From positions 46,436 through 110,435 of the forward strand of contig NZ_JACIEZ010000012.1 in the NCBI RefSeq assembly GCF_014197145.1: a stretch of 64,000 nucleotides of DNA. Direction: 5' to 3'. The stretch is from Gellertiella hungarica (GTDB lineage Bacteria > Pseudomonadota > Alphaproteobacteria > Rhizobiales > Rhizobiaceae). A program made the position numbers and the translations under genes. Shown piece after piece: positions 12,201 through 20,950 of the stretch. The notes beneath the pieces are model-generated. The model did no database searches, was not told the origin of the DNA, and saw only the letters and a program-made list of their open reading frames with translations. Positions within the stretch are counted from its first letter, which is position 1. Each line of letters starts with the position of its first letter.

Positions 12201-12506
12201 GGCCTTTGCATACAAGCTCTTAACACTTGAGTGCGATCCTTGGTCAGGGAAGCGGAATTCCAGTCCCGGACAAGACGGGCATGGCGGAGTTCCGATTTTC
12301 GGGGAACCTCAGGAGGTGGCTCAAGCGTTAAGCGCAGCGGTCATCATGAATGATCCGGGCTGCTCCGTCCGTGCAATTGTTGCAGGCTTCAACTTTATTG
12401 CCCTGCAGCAAAAACATGCTAGTCTCCGCCCCTGCTCCGTTTTCCGGAGCGCCGCGGGGATGTCCGGACGGGGGCTGCCCGATGGCCGCAGAAAGGGCAA
12501 GCATTC
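12201..12506. other. Non-coding gap of 306 bases between the FAH-family gene and phaZ
   Basis: No convincing gene. A 131-codon frame here starts inside the upstream gene and ends inside phaZ, and its composition does not look coding. An imperfect inverted repeat (TTGTTGCAGG at 12377-12386 against CCTGCAGCAA at 12402-12411, 9 of 10 paired) lies about 95 bases upstream of phaZ and is a candidate operator. No clear terminator or -35/-10 pair was found. Confidence 0.5.
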
Positions 12507-13784
12507 ATGTTCTATGAGCTCTACGAGATGAACCACGCCGCACTCACGCCCGTGCGTGCCGCGGCGGAGGTGATGAGGCTGGCGTTGAAGAACCCGCTGA
12601 ACCCATGGACCCACACCCTCTACGGGCGTTCCATGTCGGCGGGCCTGGAAGTCTTCGAGCGTGCGACCCGACGCTATGCCAAGCCCGAATTCGGCCTGCC
12701 GGAAACCACCATCAACGGCAAGCCGGTGGCCGTCTACGAAAAGGTCGTCTGGTCGAAGCCCTTCTGCAATCTTCTCCATTTCGAGCGGGTGCTTCCCGCC
12801 CGGCATCCGCAGGACCCGAAGCTGCTGATCGTCGCGCCGATGTCCGGCCACTATGCGACGCTCCTTCGCGGCACGGTGGAGGCCATGCTGCCCCATGCGG
12901 AAGTCTACATCACCGACTGGATCGACGCGCGCATGGTGCCGCTGTCGGACGGAACCTTCGATCTCGACGACTACATCGACTATGTGATCGAGATGCTCCA
13001 CCATCTCGGGCCGGACACCCATGTGATGGCGGTCTGTCAGCCTTCCGTACCCGTGCTGGCCGCCGTTTCCGTCATGGAAGCCGCGGGCGATCCCCTCGCG
13101 CCGTCCTCCATGACGCTGATGGGCGGGCCCATCGACACCCGGATCAATCCCACGGCGGTGAACCAGCTTGCCCAGGACAAGCCGCTCGAATGGTTCCGCG
13201 ACAACGTGATCATGAACGTCCCCTGGCCGATGCCGGGCTTCATGCGCCCTGTCTATCCCGGCTTCCTGCAGCTCTCGGGCTTCATGTCGATGAATCTCGA
13301 CCGGCATCTTACCGCGCACAAGGAATTCTACATGAACCTCGTCAAGAACGACGGGGAAACGGCTGAGAAGCATCGGGAATTCTATGACGAGTATCTCGCC
13401 GTCATGGATCTGACGGCGGAATTCTATCTGCAGACCGTGGATACGGTCTTCATCCGTCACGCCCTTCCGAAGGGGGAAATGATGCACCGTTCCACCCCGG
13501 TGGACCCCTCTGCCATCAAGCGCGTGGCGCTCTTCACCGTCGAGGGGGAAAACGACGACATTTCCGGCCCCGGCCAGACAAAGGCTGCCCAGACGATCTG
13601 CTCGTCGCTGCCGGACAACCTGCGCCAGCACTATCTCCAGCCCGATGTCGGTCACTACGGCGTGTTCAACGGGTCCCGCTTCCGCCGCGAGATCGCGCCG
13701 CGCATCGTCGCCTTCATGCATGAGCATGCCCGGGCGGGGAAACCCTCCGTCAAGCGGGTGATCAAGGGCGGCAAGGCCGGCTGA
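12507..13784 (+). CDS. phaZ: Intracellular polyhydroxybutyrate depolymerase
   Basis: Mobilises intracellular poly(3-hydroxybutyrate) granules to hydroxybutyrate oligomers. The 425-residue alpha/beta-hydrolase lacks a signal peptide, as expected for the intracellular class. The nucleophile elbow reads VCQPSVP, with Cys in place of Ser, a hallmark of this class, and VEGENDDISG and PDVGHYGVFNG supply the acidic and histidine members of the triad. An AAAGG precedes ATG 12507. The gene appears monocistronic, followed by a 136-base gap and the DUF2852 gene. Together with glcB and pckA it fits a lifestyle of storing and remobilising carbon. Confidence 0.92.
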   Translation: MFYELYEMNHAALTPVRAAAEVMRLALKNPLNPWTHTLYGRSMSAGLEVFERATRRYAKPEFGLPETTINGKPVAVYEKVVWSKPFCNLLHFERVLPARHPQDPKLLIVAPMSGHYATLLRGTVEAMLPHAEVYITDWIDARMVPLSDGTFDLDDYIDYVIEMLHHLGPDTHVMAVCQPSVPVLAAVSVMEAAGDPLAPSSMTLMGGPIDTRINPTAVNQLAQDKPLEWFRDNVIMNVPWPMPGFMRPVYPGFLQLSGFMSMNLDRHLTAHKEFYMNLVKNDGETAEKHREFYDEYLAVMDLTAEFYLQTVDTVFIRHALPKGEMMHRSTPVDPSAIKRVALFTVEGENDDISGPGQTKAAQTICSSLPDNLRQHYLQPDVGHYGVFNGSRFRREIAPRIVAFMHEHARAGKPSVKRVIKGGKAG

Positions 13785-13830
13785 CACCGATTTTGTCCTT
13801 TGGCTTCAAGGGCTTCACCGAAACCGGCAA

Positions 13831-13851
13831 GGTACGTTCTTGAAGCGTACC
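13831..13851. repeat. Inverted repeat downstream of phaZ
   Basis: GGTACG / CGTACC with a 9-base interval, 46 bases past the phaZ stop. A weak hairpin without a T-run; could end the phaZ transcript or be chance. Confidence 0.3.
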
Positions 13852-13920
13852 CCGGGCTTAACCACATCGAGATCATCGGCGCGGCATTCCGCCGGCCGAT
13901 GCGAAAGAAGGTTAAGCGCA

Positions 13921-14370
13921 ATGAACCAGTCTTCCTACATACGTCCGGACTGGACCCCGGCCACCGTCGCCCTGATGGTGCTTGGCTTCGTGGTCTTCTG
14001 GCCGCTGGGATTGGCCATGCTGGCCTATATCCTCTACGGAGATCGCCTCCAGGACTTCAAGCGGGAGGCGAACCGCAAAATGGATGCCGCACCGTTCCGC
14101 CGCTGGCGCGGGGAGTGGGGCCGCGGCTCCTGCCGTACCCGGTTTCACGAAACGGGCAACACTGCATTTGACGAATGGCGCCGGACCGAACTGGACCGGC
14201 TGGAGGCCGAACGCCGCAAGCTCGACGAGATGCGCGCCGAATTCGACCGCTACGCGGCGGAACTCCGCCGCGCCAAGGATCGGGAAGAATTCGACCGCTT
14301 CATGCGGGAACGTTCGAACCGCAGCGAAGATCGCCCGGCAGACGACAGCCAGGGCTTTTACCAGAGCTGA
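13921..14370 (+). CDS. DUF2852 membrane-anchored protein
   Basis: A 149-residue protein of unknown function. The N-terminus is short and soluble, then one strongly hydrophobic helix (TVALMVLGFVVFWPLGLAMLAYILYG, about residues 14-39) anchors it in the membrane. The rest is highly charged and predicted coiled coil: heptad-like runs in WRRTELDRLEAERRKLDEMRAEFDRYAAELRRAKDREEFDRF. The acidic end DDSQGFYQS is short. The layout (membrane helix plus long cytoplasmic coil) suggests a scaffold or regulator at the inner membrane, but no role is known. AGAAGG precedes ATG 13921. Ends 26 bases before a clear terminator. Confidence 0.82.
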   Translation: MNQSSYIRPDWTPATVALMVLGFVVFWPLGLAMLAYILYGDRLQDFKREANRKMDAAPFRRWRGEWGRGSCRTRFHETGNTAFDEWRRTELDRLEAERRKLDEMRAEFDRYAAELRRAKDREEFDRFMRERSNRSEDRPADDSQGFYQS

Positions 14371-14395
14371 TCGGCTCTCCCACACGCGAAGTTCG

Positions 14396-14424
14396 ACCGG
14401 CATCCCCATGGGTGCCGGTTTTTT
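14396..14424 (+). terminator. Intrinsic terminator after the DUF2852 gene
   Basis: Stem ACCGGCA / TGCCGGT with a 10-base loop that can pair further (CCC/GGG), immediately followed by six T's on the + strand. Confidence 0.85.
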
Positions 14425-14481
14425 GTGAGCCTTCCCTTCGCTGTTCTCGTTACCGACCGCGAATCGGTTAAAGTCCGGACC

Positions 14482-15252
14482 ATGTTTGCCCGCCTCGCCA
14501 AGAAGAAACCGGCCCGTCGCAGCCCGCCGAAGCGCCCGCTCAAGGAGGAGCGCGTGCTGCCCGTCCATGGCCGGCCGGTGCCGCTCGTCATCCGCCATCT
14601 GGAACGGGCAACACGCATCACGCTCCGGATCGAGCCCGGTGGCCGCGCCCTGAAGATGACGGTGCCCTATGGTCTGCCGGAAAAGGACCTCTCTGCCTTT
14701 CTCCGGAGACACCAGGGCTGGCTCGAGACGAAACTTTTCGACTATCCCGACGACACACGGCTTCTTCCGGGCGCAACGGTGCCGATCCTCGGCGTCCCGC
14801 ACCGGATCGTTCACTCGGGCAAGCTGCGCGGCCTGACGGAGACCGGCATGGAAGGGGGCGAGGCAGTGATCCGCATCAGCGGTCTTGAGGATCACGCAGG
14901 CCGGCGCATCGCCGACCACCTGAAGAAGCTCGCGCGCAGGGAGCTCGATCGTCTCGTCGCCCATCATGCCGCCCAGTCCGGAAAATCCTTCCGCGACGTG
15001 ACGCTAAAGGATACGCGCAGCCGCTGGGGTTCCTGCTCCTCCGCAGGCAACCTGAATTTCTCCTGGCGCATCGCCATGGCGCCGCCGGAGGTCATCGATT
15101 ACCTCGCGGCCCATGAAGTCGCCCATCTCACGGAGATGAATCACGGTCCGAAATTCTGGGCCCTGTGCAAGCGGCTTTGCCCGCACATGGACGAATCCAA
15201 GGCCTGGCTGAAGCGTCATGGCAGCGCCCTGCATGCCATCGATTTCGGCTGA
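14482..15252 (+). CDS. YgjP-type (DUF45) metallopeptidase
   Basis: A 256-residue cytoplasmic protein of the SprT/YgjP-like M48-related family. The zinc site is plain: AAHEVAHLTEMNHGPKFW, with the HEVAH pair of histidines and glutamate and the downstream His. Also seen are the family motifs RSRWGSCSS and the ERATRITLRIEPGGRALKMTVP N-terminal strand region. I used ATG 14482 (MFARLAKKK), which begins after the terminator; the upstream in-frame ATG at 14425 sits at the end of that terminator. Function in bacteria is poorly known; proteolysis is predicted, not shown. Followed by trpF after a 76-base gap. Confidence 0.87.
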   Translation: MFARLAKKKPARRSPPKRPLKEERVLPVHGRPVPLVIRHLERATRITLRIEPGGRALKMTVPYGLPEKDLSAFLRRHQGWLETKLFDYPDDTRLLPGATVPILGVPHRIVHSGKLRGLTETGMEGGEAVIRISGLEDHAGRRIADHLKKLARRELDRLVAHHAAQSGKSFRDVTLKDTRSRWGSCSSAGNLNFSWRIAMAPPEVIDYLAAHEVAHLTEMNHGPKFWALCKRLCPHMDESKAWLKRHGSALHAIDFG

Positions 15253-15328
15253 CCTGCGACACCGCGAAACCCTGTTCCGAGCACCTTTTGTCTCGACTCT
15301 TCCTTCATTTCATGCCACGTCCCAAACC

Positions 15329-15982
15329 ATGAAACCGGATATCAAGATTTGCGGATTGAAGACCGCCGAGGCTGTGACGCGCGCCGTCGAAAAGGGCGCG
15401 ACCCATATCGGCTTCATCTTTTTCCCGAAGAGCCCGCGCAACATCGAACCGGATCTGGCCGGACGCCTGGCCGATCCTGTCAGAGGCAGGGTGAAGGTGG
15501 TGGCGGTCACCGTCGATGCCGACAACGACGATCTGGACGAGATCGTCGATCTCCTGAAGCCGGACATCCTGCAGCTTCACGGTTCCGAAAGCCCGGACCG
15601 GGTCCTGACGGTCAAGGCGCTCTACGGCCTTCCCGTCATCAAGGCCTTCGCGATCCGCGAGGCTTCCGATCTCGAAAAGATCGATCCCTATGTGGGTATC
15701 GTGGACCGCTTCCTCTTCGACGCGAAGCCGCCAAAGGGGTCGGAGCTGCCGGGCGGCAACGGCGTGTCCTTCGACTGGTCGCTCATGCAATCGCTTGACG
15801 AGGGCGTGAATTACATGCTTTCCGGGGGATTGAACAAAGATAATGTGGCAGAAGCGCTGGCGGTGACGCGTGCTCCGGGGCTCGATGTTTCCTCCGGCGT
15901 GGAAAGCGCTCCCGGCGTCAAGGATCTGGGCATGATCGATGCCTTCTTCGATGCCGTCCGCGATGCGAGTCGCCGTACCTGA
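15329..15982 (+). CDS. trpF: Phosphoribosylanthranilate isomerase
   Basis: Third step of tryptophan synthesis: Amadori rearrangement of PRA to CdRP. The 217-residue TIM barrel has the KICGLK motif with catalytic Cys at the N-terminus, ATHIGFIFFPKSPRNI, the LQLHGSESP strand, FLFDAKPPKGSELPGGNG with the catalytic Asp, and SGGLNKDNVAEAL and DVSSGVESAPGVKD phosphate-binding loops. ATG 15329 gives the standard N-terminus (MKPDIKICG); upstream in-frame codons belong to leader sequence. First gene of trpF-trpB-trpA-accD-folC, the classic rhizobial order that splits the trp pathway from trpE and trpDC. Confidence 0.96.
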   Translation: MKPDIKICGLKTAEAVTRAVEKGATHIGFIFFPKSPRNIEPDLAGRLADPVRGRVKVVAVTVDADNDDLDEIVDLLKPDILQLHGSESPDRVLTVKALYGLPVIKAFAIREASDLEKIDPYVGIVDRFLFDAKPPKGSELPGGNGVSFDWSLMQSLDEGVNYMLSGGLNKDNVAEALAVTRAPGLDVSSGVESAPGVKDLGMIDAFFDAVRDASRRT

Positions 15983-16015
15983 TTGAATGCCTGCTTGAAG
16001 CCGAGGAGTGAGAGC

Positions 16016-17236
16016 GTGAACCAGCCTTTGAAACCCAATTCCTTCCGTGCGGGGCCGGATGAAAACGGCCGCTTCGGCATTTTCGGCGGGCGCTTCGTCG
16101 CCGAAACGCTGATGCCGCTGATCCTCGATCTGGAACGCGAATGGAACAAGGCGAAGACGGACCCAGAGTTCCAGGCCGAACTCCAGCATCTCAACACCCA
16201 TTATACCGGCCGCCCGAGCCCGCTCTATTTCGCGGAGCGCCTGACGGCCCATCTCGGCGGTGCCAAGATCTACTTCAAGCGTGACGAGCTCAACCACACG
16301 GGCAGCCACAAGATCAACAACTGCCTTGGCCAGATCCTGCTTGCCAAGCGCATGGGCAAGACCCGCATCATCGCGGAAACCGGAGCCGGCCAGCATGGCG
16401 TAGCCTCGGCCACCGTCGCTGCGCGCTTCGGCTTTCCCTGCATCGTCTACATGGGCGCGACCGACGTCGAGCGCCAGGCTCCCAACGTCTTCCGCATGAA
16501 GCTTCTCGGCGCGGAAGTGCGGCCGGTGACATCGGGACACGGCACCCTCAAGGATGCGATGAACGAGGCGCTGCGCGACTGGGTGACCAATGTCGAGGAC
16601 ACCTATTACATCATCGGCACGGCCGCAGGCCCGCATCCCTATCCGGAGCTGGTGCGCGAATTCCAGTCCGTGATCGGCAAGGAAACCCGCGAACAGATCA
16701 TGGCGGTCGAAGGCCGGCTGCCGGACATGGTGATTGCCGCCGTGGGCGGCGGCTCCAACGCCATCGGTCTTTTCCATCCGTTCCTCGATGACGAATCCGT
16801 ACAGATCGTCGGCGTGGAGGCGGGTGGCAAGGGTCTCGATGGAGAGGAGCATTGCGCCTCCCTGACCGCCGGTACCCCGGGCGTGCTCCATGGCAACCGC
16901 ACTTACCTGCTCCAGACGCCGGACGGCCAGATCAAGGAAGGCCATTCCATTTCGGCAGGTCTCGATTATCCGGGCATCGGCCCGGAGCACAGCTGGCTCC
17001 ACCAGATCGGCCGCGCCGAATATGTGCCGATCATGGACGACGAGGCGCTGGCTGCCTTCCAGCTTCTGACCAAGCTCGAAGGCATCATTCCCGCGCTCGA
17101 GCCGTCCCATGCTTTGGCAGAAGTCATCAAGCGCGCCCCGAAGATGGGGAAGGACCAGATCATCGTGATGAATCTCTGTGGCCGCGGCGACAAGGACATC
17201 TTCACCGTCGGCAAGATTCTCGGAATGGGGCTCTAA
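16016..17236 (+). CDS. trpB: Tryptophan synthase beta subunit
   Basis: PLP enzyme condensing indole with serine, in an alpha2beta2 complex with TrpA. The 406-residue protein contains the PLP-lysine motif HTGSHKINN, the [11 protein letters not shown] loop, the phosphate-binding GGGSNAIG, and the C-terminal GRGDKD. GTG 16016 was chosen over the TTG at 15983 because GAGGAG at 16003-16008 sits seven bases before it and the product then starts [18 protein letters not shown], typical of the family. trpA starts four bases after the stop. Confident. Confidence 0.97.
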   Translation: MNQPLKPNSFRAGPDENGRFGIFGGRFVAETLMPLILDLEREWNKAKTDPEFQAELQHLNTHYTGRPSPLYFAERLTAHLGGAKIYFKRDELNHTGSHKINNCLGQILLAKRMGKTRIIAETGAGQHGVASATVAARFGFPCIVYMGATDVERQAPNVFRMKLLGAEVRPVTSGHGTLKDAMNEALRDWVTNVEDTYYIIGTAAGPHPYPELVREFQSVIGKETREQIMAVEGRLPDMVIAAVGGGSNAIGLFHPFLDDESVQIVGVEAGGKGLDGEEHCASLTAGTPGVLHGNRTYLLQTPDGQIKEGHSISAGLDYPGIGPEHSWLHQIGRAEYVPIMDDEALAAFQLLTKLEGIIPALEPSHALAEVIKRAPKMGKDQIIVMNLCGRGDKDIFTVGKILGMGL

Positions 17237-17240
17237 GATT

Positions 17241-18080
17241 ATGACTGCACGCATGGACAGGCGCTTCGAGGCGCTGAAGAAGGAAGGACGCCCCGCGCTC
17301 GTCACCTATTTCATGGGCGGCGATCCCGATTACGAAACATCCCTCGAGATCATGAAGGCGCTCCCCGGCGCCGGCTCCGACGTCATCGAGCTGGGCATGC
17401 CGTTTTCGGATCCCATGGCAGACGGACCGGCAATCCAAGCCGCCGGCCTGCGCGCCCTCAATGCCGGGCAGACGCTCGTCAGGACGCTGGCCATGGCCCG
17501 GGCCTTCCGCGAGACCGATCAGGACACGCCGATCGTGATGATGGGCTACTACAATCCGATCTACATTTATGGCGTCGACCGTTTCGTCGCCGATGCGCTG
17601 GCTGCCGGCGTCGATGGCCTGATCGTCGTCGACCTCCCGCCAGAGATGGACGACGAGCTCTGCCTGCCTGCCGTCAAGGCCGGCCTCAACTTCATCCGGC
17701 TGGCAACGCCCACGACGGATGACCGCCGCCTGCCGACCGTCCTTAAAAATACCTCAGGTTTCGTCTACTACATCTCGATGAACGGCATCACGGGCTCGGC
17801 CCTGCCGGATCCGTCGGTGGTGGGCGGTGCCGTTCAGCGCATCAAGGGCCATACGAGCCTGCCGGTTTGCGTCGGTTTCGGTGTAAAGACGGCGGAGCAC
17901 GCCCGTCTCATCGGCGCGTCGGCGGACGGTGTGGTCGTCGGTACGGCGATCGTCAATCGCGTGGCCGGAAGCCTGACGCCGGATGGCAAGGCCAGTGCTT
18001 CCACCATCGAGGCCGTGACCAGCCTTGTGCGGGAACTGGCAGACGGTGTCCGTGCCGCCCGGCCGGTTGCCGCCGAGTAA
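17241..18080 (+). CDS. trpA: Tryptophan synthase alpha subunit
   Basis: Cleaves indole-3-glycerol phosphate to indole and G3P; indole is channelled to TrpB. The 279-residue TIM barrel has the catalytic Glu in [16 protein letters not shown], with the catalytic Asp in the same stretch, VVDLPPEM, and the phosphate-binding [11 protein letters not shown] and GTAIVN loops. Start ATG 17241 is four bases from the trpB stop, so the two subunits are coupled in stoichiometric expression. A small hairpin and then the accD ribosome site follow. Confidence 0.97.
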   Translation: MTARMDRRFEALKKEGRPALVTYFMGGDPDYETSLEIMKALPGAGSDVIELGMPFSDPMADGPAIQAAGLRALNAGQTLVRTLAMARAFRETDQDTPIVMMGYYNPIYIYGVDRFVADALAAGVDGLIVVDLPPEMDDELCLPAVKAGLNFIRLATPTTDDRRLPTVLKNTSGFVYYISMNGITGSALPDPSVVGGAVQRIKGHTSLPVCVGFGVKTAEHARLIGASADGVVVGTAIVNRVAGSLTPDGKASASTIEAVTSLVRELADGVRAARPVAAE

Positions 18081-18104
18081 GGACGGGCCTTTCGGAAATT
18101 CATG

Positions 18105-18122
18105 GGCGCGCGGCAGCGCGCC
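18105..18122 (+). repeat. Hairpin between trpA and accD
   Basis: GGCGCGC / GCGCGCC, 7-bp perfect stem with a GGCA loop, ending 8 bases before the accD ribosome site (GAGGAG, 18130-18135). No T-run. May modulate read-through or accD translation. Confidence 0.4.
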
Positions 18123-18141
18123 GGACTATGAGGAGTATCTC

Positions 18142-19038
18142 GTGAACTGGATCACCAACTACGTCCGCCCGCGCATCAACTCCATGCTCGGCCGCCGCGA
18201 TGTACCGGAAAACCTCTGGATCAAGTGCCCCGAAACGGGCGAAATGGTCTTTCACAAGGACCTGGAAGAAAACAAGTGGGTCATCCCGGCTTCCGGCTAT
18301 CACATGAAGATGCCGGCGAAGGCCCGGCTGAAGGACCTGTTCGACGGCGGCATCTACGAGCCGCTCGCTCAGCCGAAGGTGGCGCAGGATCCGCTCAAGT
18401 TCCGCGATTCCAAGAAATATACCGACCGCCTGAAGGACAGCCGTGCCAAGACCGAGCAGGAAGACACCATCCTGGCCGGCCTCGGCAAGGTGGACGGCCT
18501 CAAGCTCGTCGCCGTCGTGCATGAATTCAACTTCATGGGCGGTTCGCTGGGGATAGCCGCAGGCGAGGCGATCGTGAAGGCCTTCGAGCGCGCCATTGCG
18601 GAAAAATGCCCGCTCGTGATGTTCCCGGCCTCCGGGGGCGCGCGCATGCAGGAGGGCATCCTGTCGCTCATGCAGCTGCCCCGCACCACTGTCGCCGTCA
18701 ATATGCTGAAGGAAGCCGGCCTGCCCTATATCGTCGTGCTCACCAACCCGACGACGGGTGGCGTGACGGCCTCCTATGCCATGCTGGGCGACATTCACAT
18801 GGCCGAACCCGGCGCGGAAATCTGCTTTGCCGGCAAGCGCGTGATCGAGCAGACGATCCGGGAAAAGCTGCCGGAGGGTTTCCAGACCTCGGAATATCTT
18901 CTGGAGCACGGCATGGTGGACATGGTCGTGAAGCGTCACGACATTCCCTCGACGCTTGCCCGCACGCTCCGCATCCTGATGAAAAAGCCTGCAAACCAGA
19001 CAGCAAATGCCGTTCAGCCGATAGCTGCCGCCGGTTGA
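18142..19038 (+). CDS. accD: Acetyl-CoA carboxylase carboxyltransferase subunit beta
   Basis: Partner of AccA in the carboxyltransferase that transfers CO2 from carboxybiotin to acetyl-CoA, the committing step of fatty-acid synthesis. The 298-residue crotonase-fold protein shows the [17 protein letters not shown] and [33 protein letters not shown] regions of the family. The N-terminal zinc ribbon is degenerate: only Cys29 remains, the other three cysteine positions of the E. coli protein reading Thr, Pro and Ser (CPET and VIPASGYH where E. coli has CDSC and VCPKCDHH). GTG 18142 with GAGGAG upstream. Lies between trpA and folC; a strong hairpin separates it from folC. Confidence 0.95.
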   Translation: MNWITNYVRPRINSMLGRRDVPENLWIKCPETGEMVFHKDLEENKWVIPASGYHMKMPAKARLKDLFDGGIYEPLAQPKVAQDPLKFRDSKKYTDRLKDSRAKTEQEDTILAGLGKVDGLKLVAVVHEFNFMGGSLGIAAGEAIVKAFERAIAEKCPLVMFPASGGARMQEGILSLMQLPRTTVAVNMLKEAGLPYIVVLTNPTTGGVTASYAMLGDIHMAEPGAEICFAGKRVIEQTIREKLPEGFQTSEYLLEHGMVDMVVKRHDIPSTLARTLRILMKKPANQTANAVQPIAAAG

Positions 19039-19052
19039 TCGGAGAAAGATGG

Positions 19053-19090
19053 GGGCCGGAACGGGTGGCCTTTGCCGCCTGTTCCGGCCC
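19053..19090 (+). terminator. Long hairpin between accD and folC
   Basis: A 17-bp stem (19053-19069 with 19074-19090; two G-T pairs, the rest Watson-Crick) closed by a CTTT loop and followed by TTT. It starts 14 bases after the accD stop. Strong enough to terminate or attenuate transcription into folC, or to block 3' exonucleases. Confidence 0.6.
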
Positions 19091-19153
19091 TTTGCTTATG
19101 GAGAAGGCCTTGCAGCCTGTCTCCGCAGACAGACTGCCGAACGGGAACCCGCC

Positions 19154-20497
19154 ATGACCGCACCGACCACCAGCGAAGCTGCCCGCATCATCGACCAGTT
19201 GATGGAGCTCCATCCGAAGGGTTTCGACCTTTCCCTCGACCGGATCACCCGGCTTCTCGAGCGTCTGGGTAACCCGCATCTGAAACTGCCGCCGGTCATT
19301 CACGTCGCCGGCACCAATGGCAAGGGGTCGGTCGTGGCCTTTTCCCGCGCGCTTCTGGAAGCGGCTGGCCTGTCCGTTCATGTCCACATCTCCCCCCATC
19401 TCGTTCACTGGCACGAACGCTACCGGATCGGCGTCAAGGGCGGGCCGGGCAGCCTGGTCGAGGACGCGATGTTTGCCGATGCGCTGCGGCGCGTTGCGGA
19501 AGCCAATGCCGGCGAGAAGATCACCGTTTTCGAGATTCTCACGGCCGTCACCTTCGTGCTCTTTTCCGAACAGCCGGCGGATGTTGCAATCGTCGAGGTC
19601 GGTCTCGGCGGCCGCTTCGATGCCACCAATGTCATTCCGAAGCCCGCAGTTTCGGTGGTGATGCCCATCTCGCTCGATCATCAGGCCTATCTGGGAGATC
19701 GCGTGGAGCTGATTGCCGCGGAAAAGGCCGGCATCATGAAGCGCGGCGTTCCAGTCGTGATCGGACATCAGGAATACGAGGCAGCGCGCGACGTGCTGGT
19801 GGATACGGCCGAGCGGCTCGGTTGCCCCTGCTTCGTCTATGGCCAGGATTTCTCCGCGCATGAGGAAATGGGGCGTCTTATCTATCAGGACGACGAGGGT
19901 CTTTCCGACATTCCGCTCCCCCGCTTGCCGGGCAGACATCAATATGCAAACGCCGCTGCCGCGATCCGGGCGGTGCGCGCTGCCGGCTTCGAGCTCACCG
20001 AAGCCGTGATCGAAAAGGCCATGGTCTCCGTGGAATGGGCCGGGCGCCTGCAGCGGCTGAGCGACGGCGCCCTCGTGGCGCGCGCTCCGGCCGGTTCGGA
20101 AATCTGGCTCGACGGGGGGCACAATCCCGGCGCTGGCGAAGTGATTGCCGAAGCCATGGCGAATTTCGAGGAGCGCCAGTCCCGCCCGCTCTACCTCGTC
20201 ATCGGCATGATCAACACCAAGGAACCGGTGGGTTATTTCAGGGCCTTCAAGGATATCGCGCGCAAGGTCTTCACGGTGCCGATCCGCAATTCGGATGCCG
20301 CCATCGATCCTCTGGCGCTTGCGGTGTCCGCGGCCGAGGCCGGCCTCTCCGCTTCCGCTGTCTCGACGGTCAGCGAAGCGCTCGACGCCATCCGGCAGCA
20401 GCTGAAGCCCGGAGATCCTGCCCCCCGGATCCTGATCGGCGGGTCGCTCTATCTCGCCGGAGACGTTCTCGCCGACAACGGCACGCCGCCGCGCTGA
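19154..20497 (+). CDS. folC: Bifunctional folylpolyglutamate synthase / dihydrofolate synthase
   Basis: Mur-ligase-family enzyme that joins glutamate to dihydropteroate and to folates. The 447-residue protein has the P-loop VIHVAGTNGKGSVVAF, the HISPHLVHWHERYRI folate-site segment, the VGLGGRFDATNV motif and SLDHQAYLGD with metal-binding residues, and the GHNPGAG C-terminal nucleotide-domain motif. ATG 19154 lies beyond the accD/folC hairpin; an in-frame start at 19049 would put the whole hairpin inside coding sequence and has no homology. Ends at the bidirectional terminator shared with trxA. Confidence 0.95.
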   Translation: MTAPTTSEAARIIDQLMELHPKGFDLSLDRITRLLERLGNPHLKLPPVIHVAGTNGKGSVVAFSRALLEAAGLSVHVHISPHLVHWHERYRIGVKGGPGSLVEDAMFADALRRVAEANAGEKITVFEILTAVTFVLFSEQPADVAIVEVGLGGRFDATNVIPKPAVSVVMPISLDHQAYLGDRVELIAAEKAGIMKRGVPVVIGHQEYEAARDVLVDTAERLGCPCFVYGQDFSAHEEMGRLIYQDDEGLSDIPLPRLPGRHQYANAAAAIRAVRAAGFELTEAVIEKAMVSVEWAGRLQRLSDGALVARAPAGSEIWLDGGHNPGAGEVIAEAMANFEERQSRPLYLVIGMINTKEPVGYFRAFKDIARKVFTVPIRNSDAAIDPLALAVSAAEAGLSASAVSTVSEALDAIRQQLKPGDPAPRILIGGSLYLAGDVLADNGTPPR

Positions 20498-20506
20498 ACC
20501 CATGAA

Positions 20507-20532
20507 AAAACCCGGCTCGAAGGCCGGGTTTT
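20507..20532. terminator. Bidirectional terminator between folC and trxA
   Basis: Perfect 10-bp stem AAAACCCGGC / GCCGGGTTTT with a 6-base loop; A-run on the left and T-run on the right give U-tracts for both convergent transcripts. Confidence 0.88.
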
Positions 20533-20554
20533 CCGCATCAGGCTTTGTGCACGC

Positions 20555-20875
20555 TCACGCTGCGCTGGAGATCCAGGCGCTCAGGGCATTCTTCGGGGAA
20601 GCGCCGACCTTCACGTCAGCCACTTCGCCGCCCTTGAACATGGCGAGCATCGGAATGGAGCGTACGCCGAAACGGGCGGCGAGCTCCGGGTTTTCGTCGA
20701 CATTGATCTTCGCGATCTTGACCTTGCCGGCAAACTCGTTCGACAGTTCCTCGAGGCTCGGGCCGATCATCTTGCAGGGACCGCACCACTCGGCCCAGAA
20801 ATCCACGACCACCGGCTCGGCAGAATTGAGGACCTCGGCCTGGAAGTTGGCATTGTCGACTTTTACGGTTGCCAT
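20555..20875 (-). CDS. trxA: Thioredoxin
   Basis: Cytoplasmic disulfide reductase of 106 residues. The active site is canonical, [11 protein letters not shown], and the cis-proline loop reads VRSIPML; the N-terminus [11 protein letters not shown] is normal for thioredoxin 1. AAGGAG precedes the start. It lies 75 bases downstream of addA and could be the last gene of the long divL-to-trxA unit or have its own promoter in the gap; I see no strong -35/-10 pair there. Confidence 0.96.
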   Translation of the reverse strand: MATVKVDNANFQAEVLNSAEPVVVDFWAEWCGPCKMIGPSLEELSNEFAGKVKIAKINVDENPELAARFGVRSIPMLAMFKGGEVADVKVGASPKNALSAWISSAA

Positions 20876-20950
20876 GGAAGCACTCCTTGGGAAGAATTTC
20901 GTTTGAATGACATGTGAGCGTGCGCCGCCCGTTTTTCAACGAGACCTATC

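Noticed and set aside
12136..12531. 131-codon + strand frame across the FAH-phaZ gap
   Set aside because: Starts inside one real gene and ends inside another, no ribosome site, residue mix looks random; treated as non-coding.
15305..17305. Very long minus-strand frame opposite trpF and trpB
   Set aside because: Antisense to two certain genes; long antisense frames are common in GC-rich DNA with strong third-position bias, and the translation has no motif.
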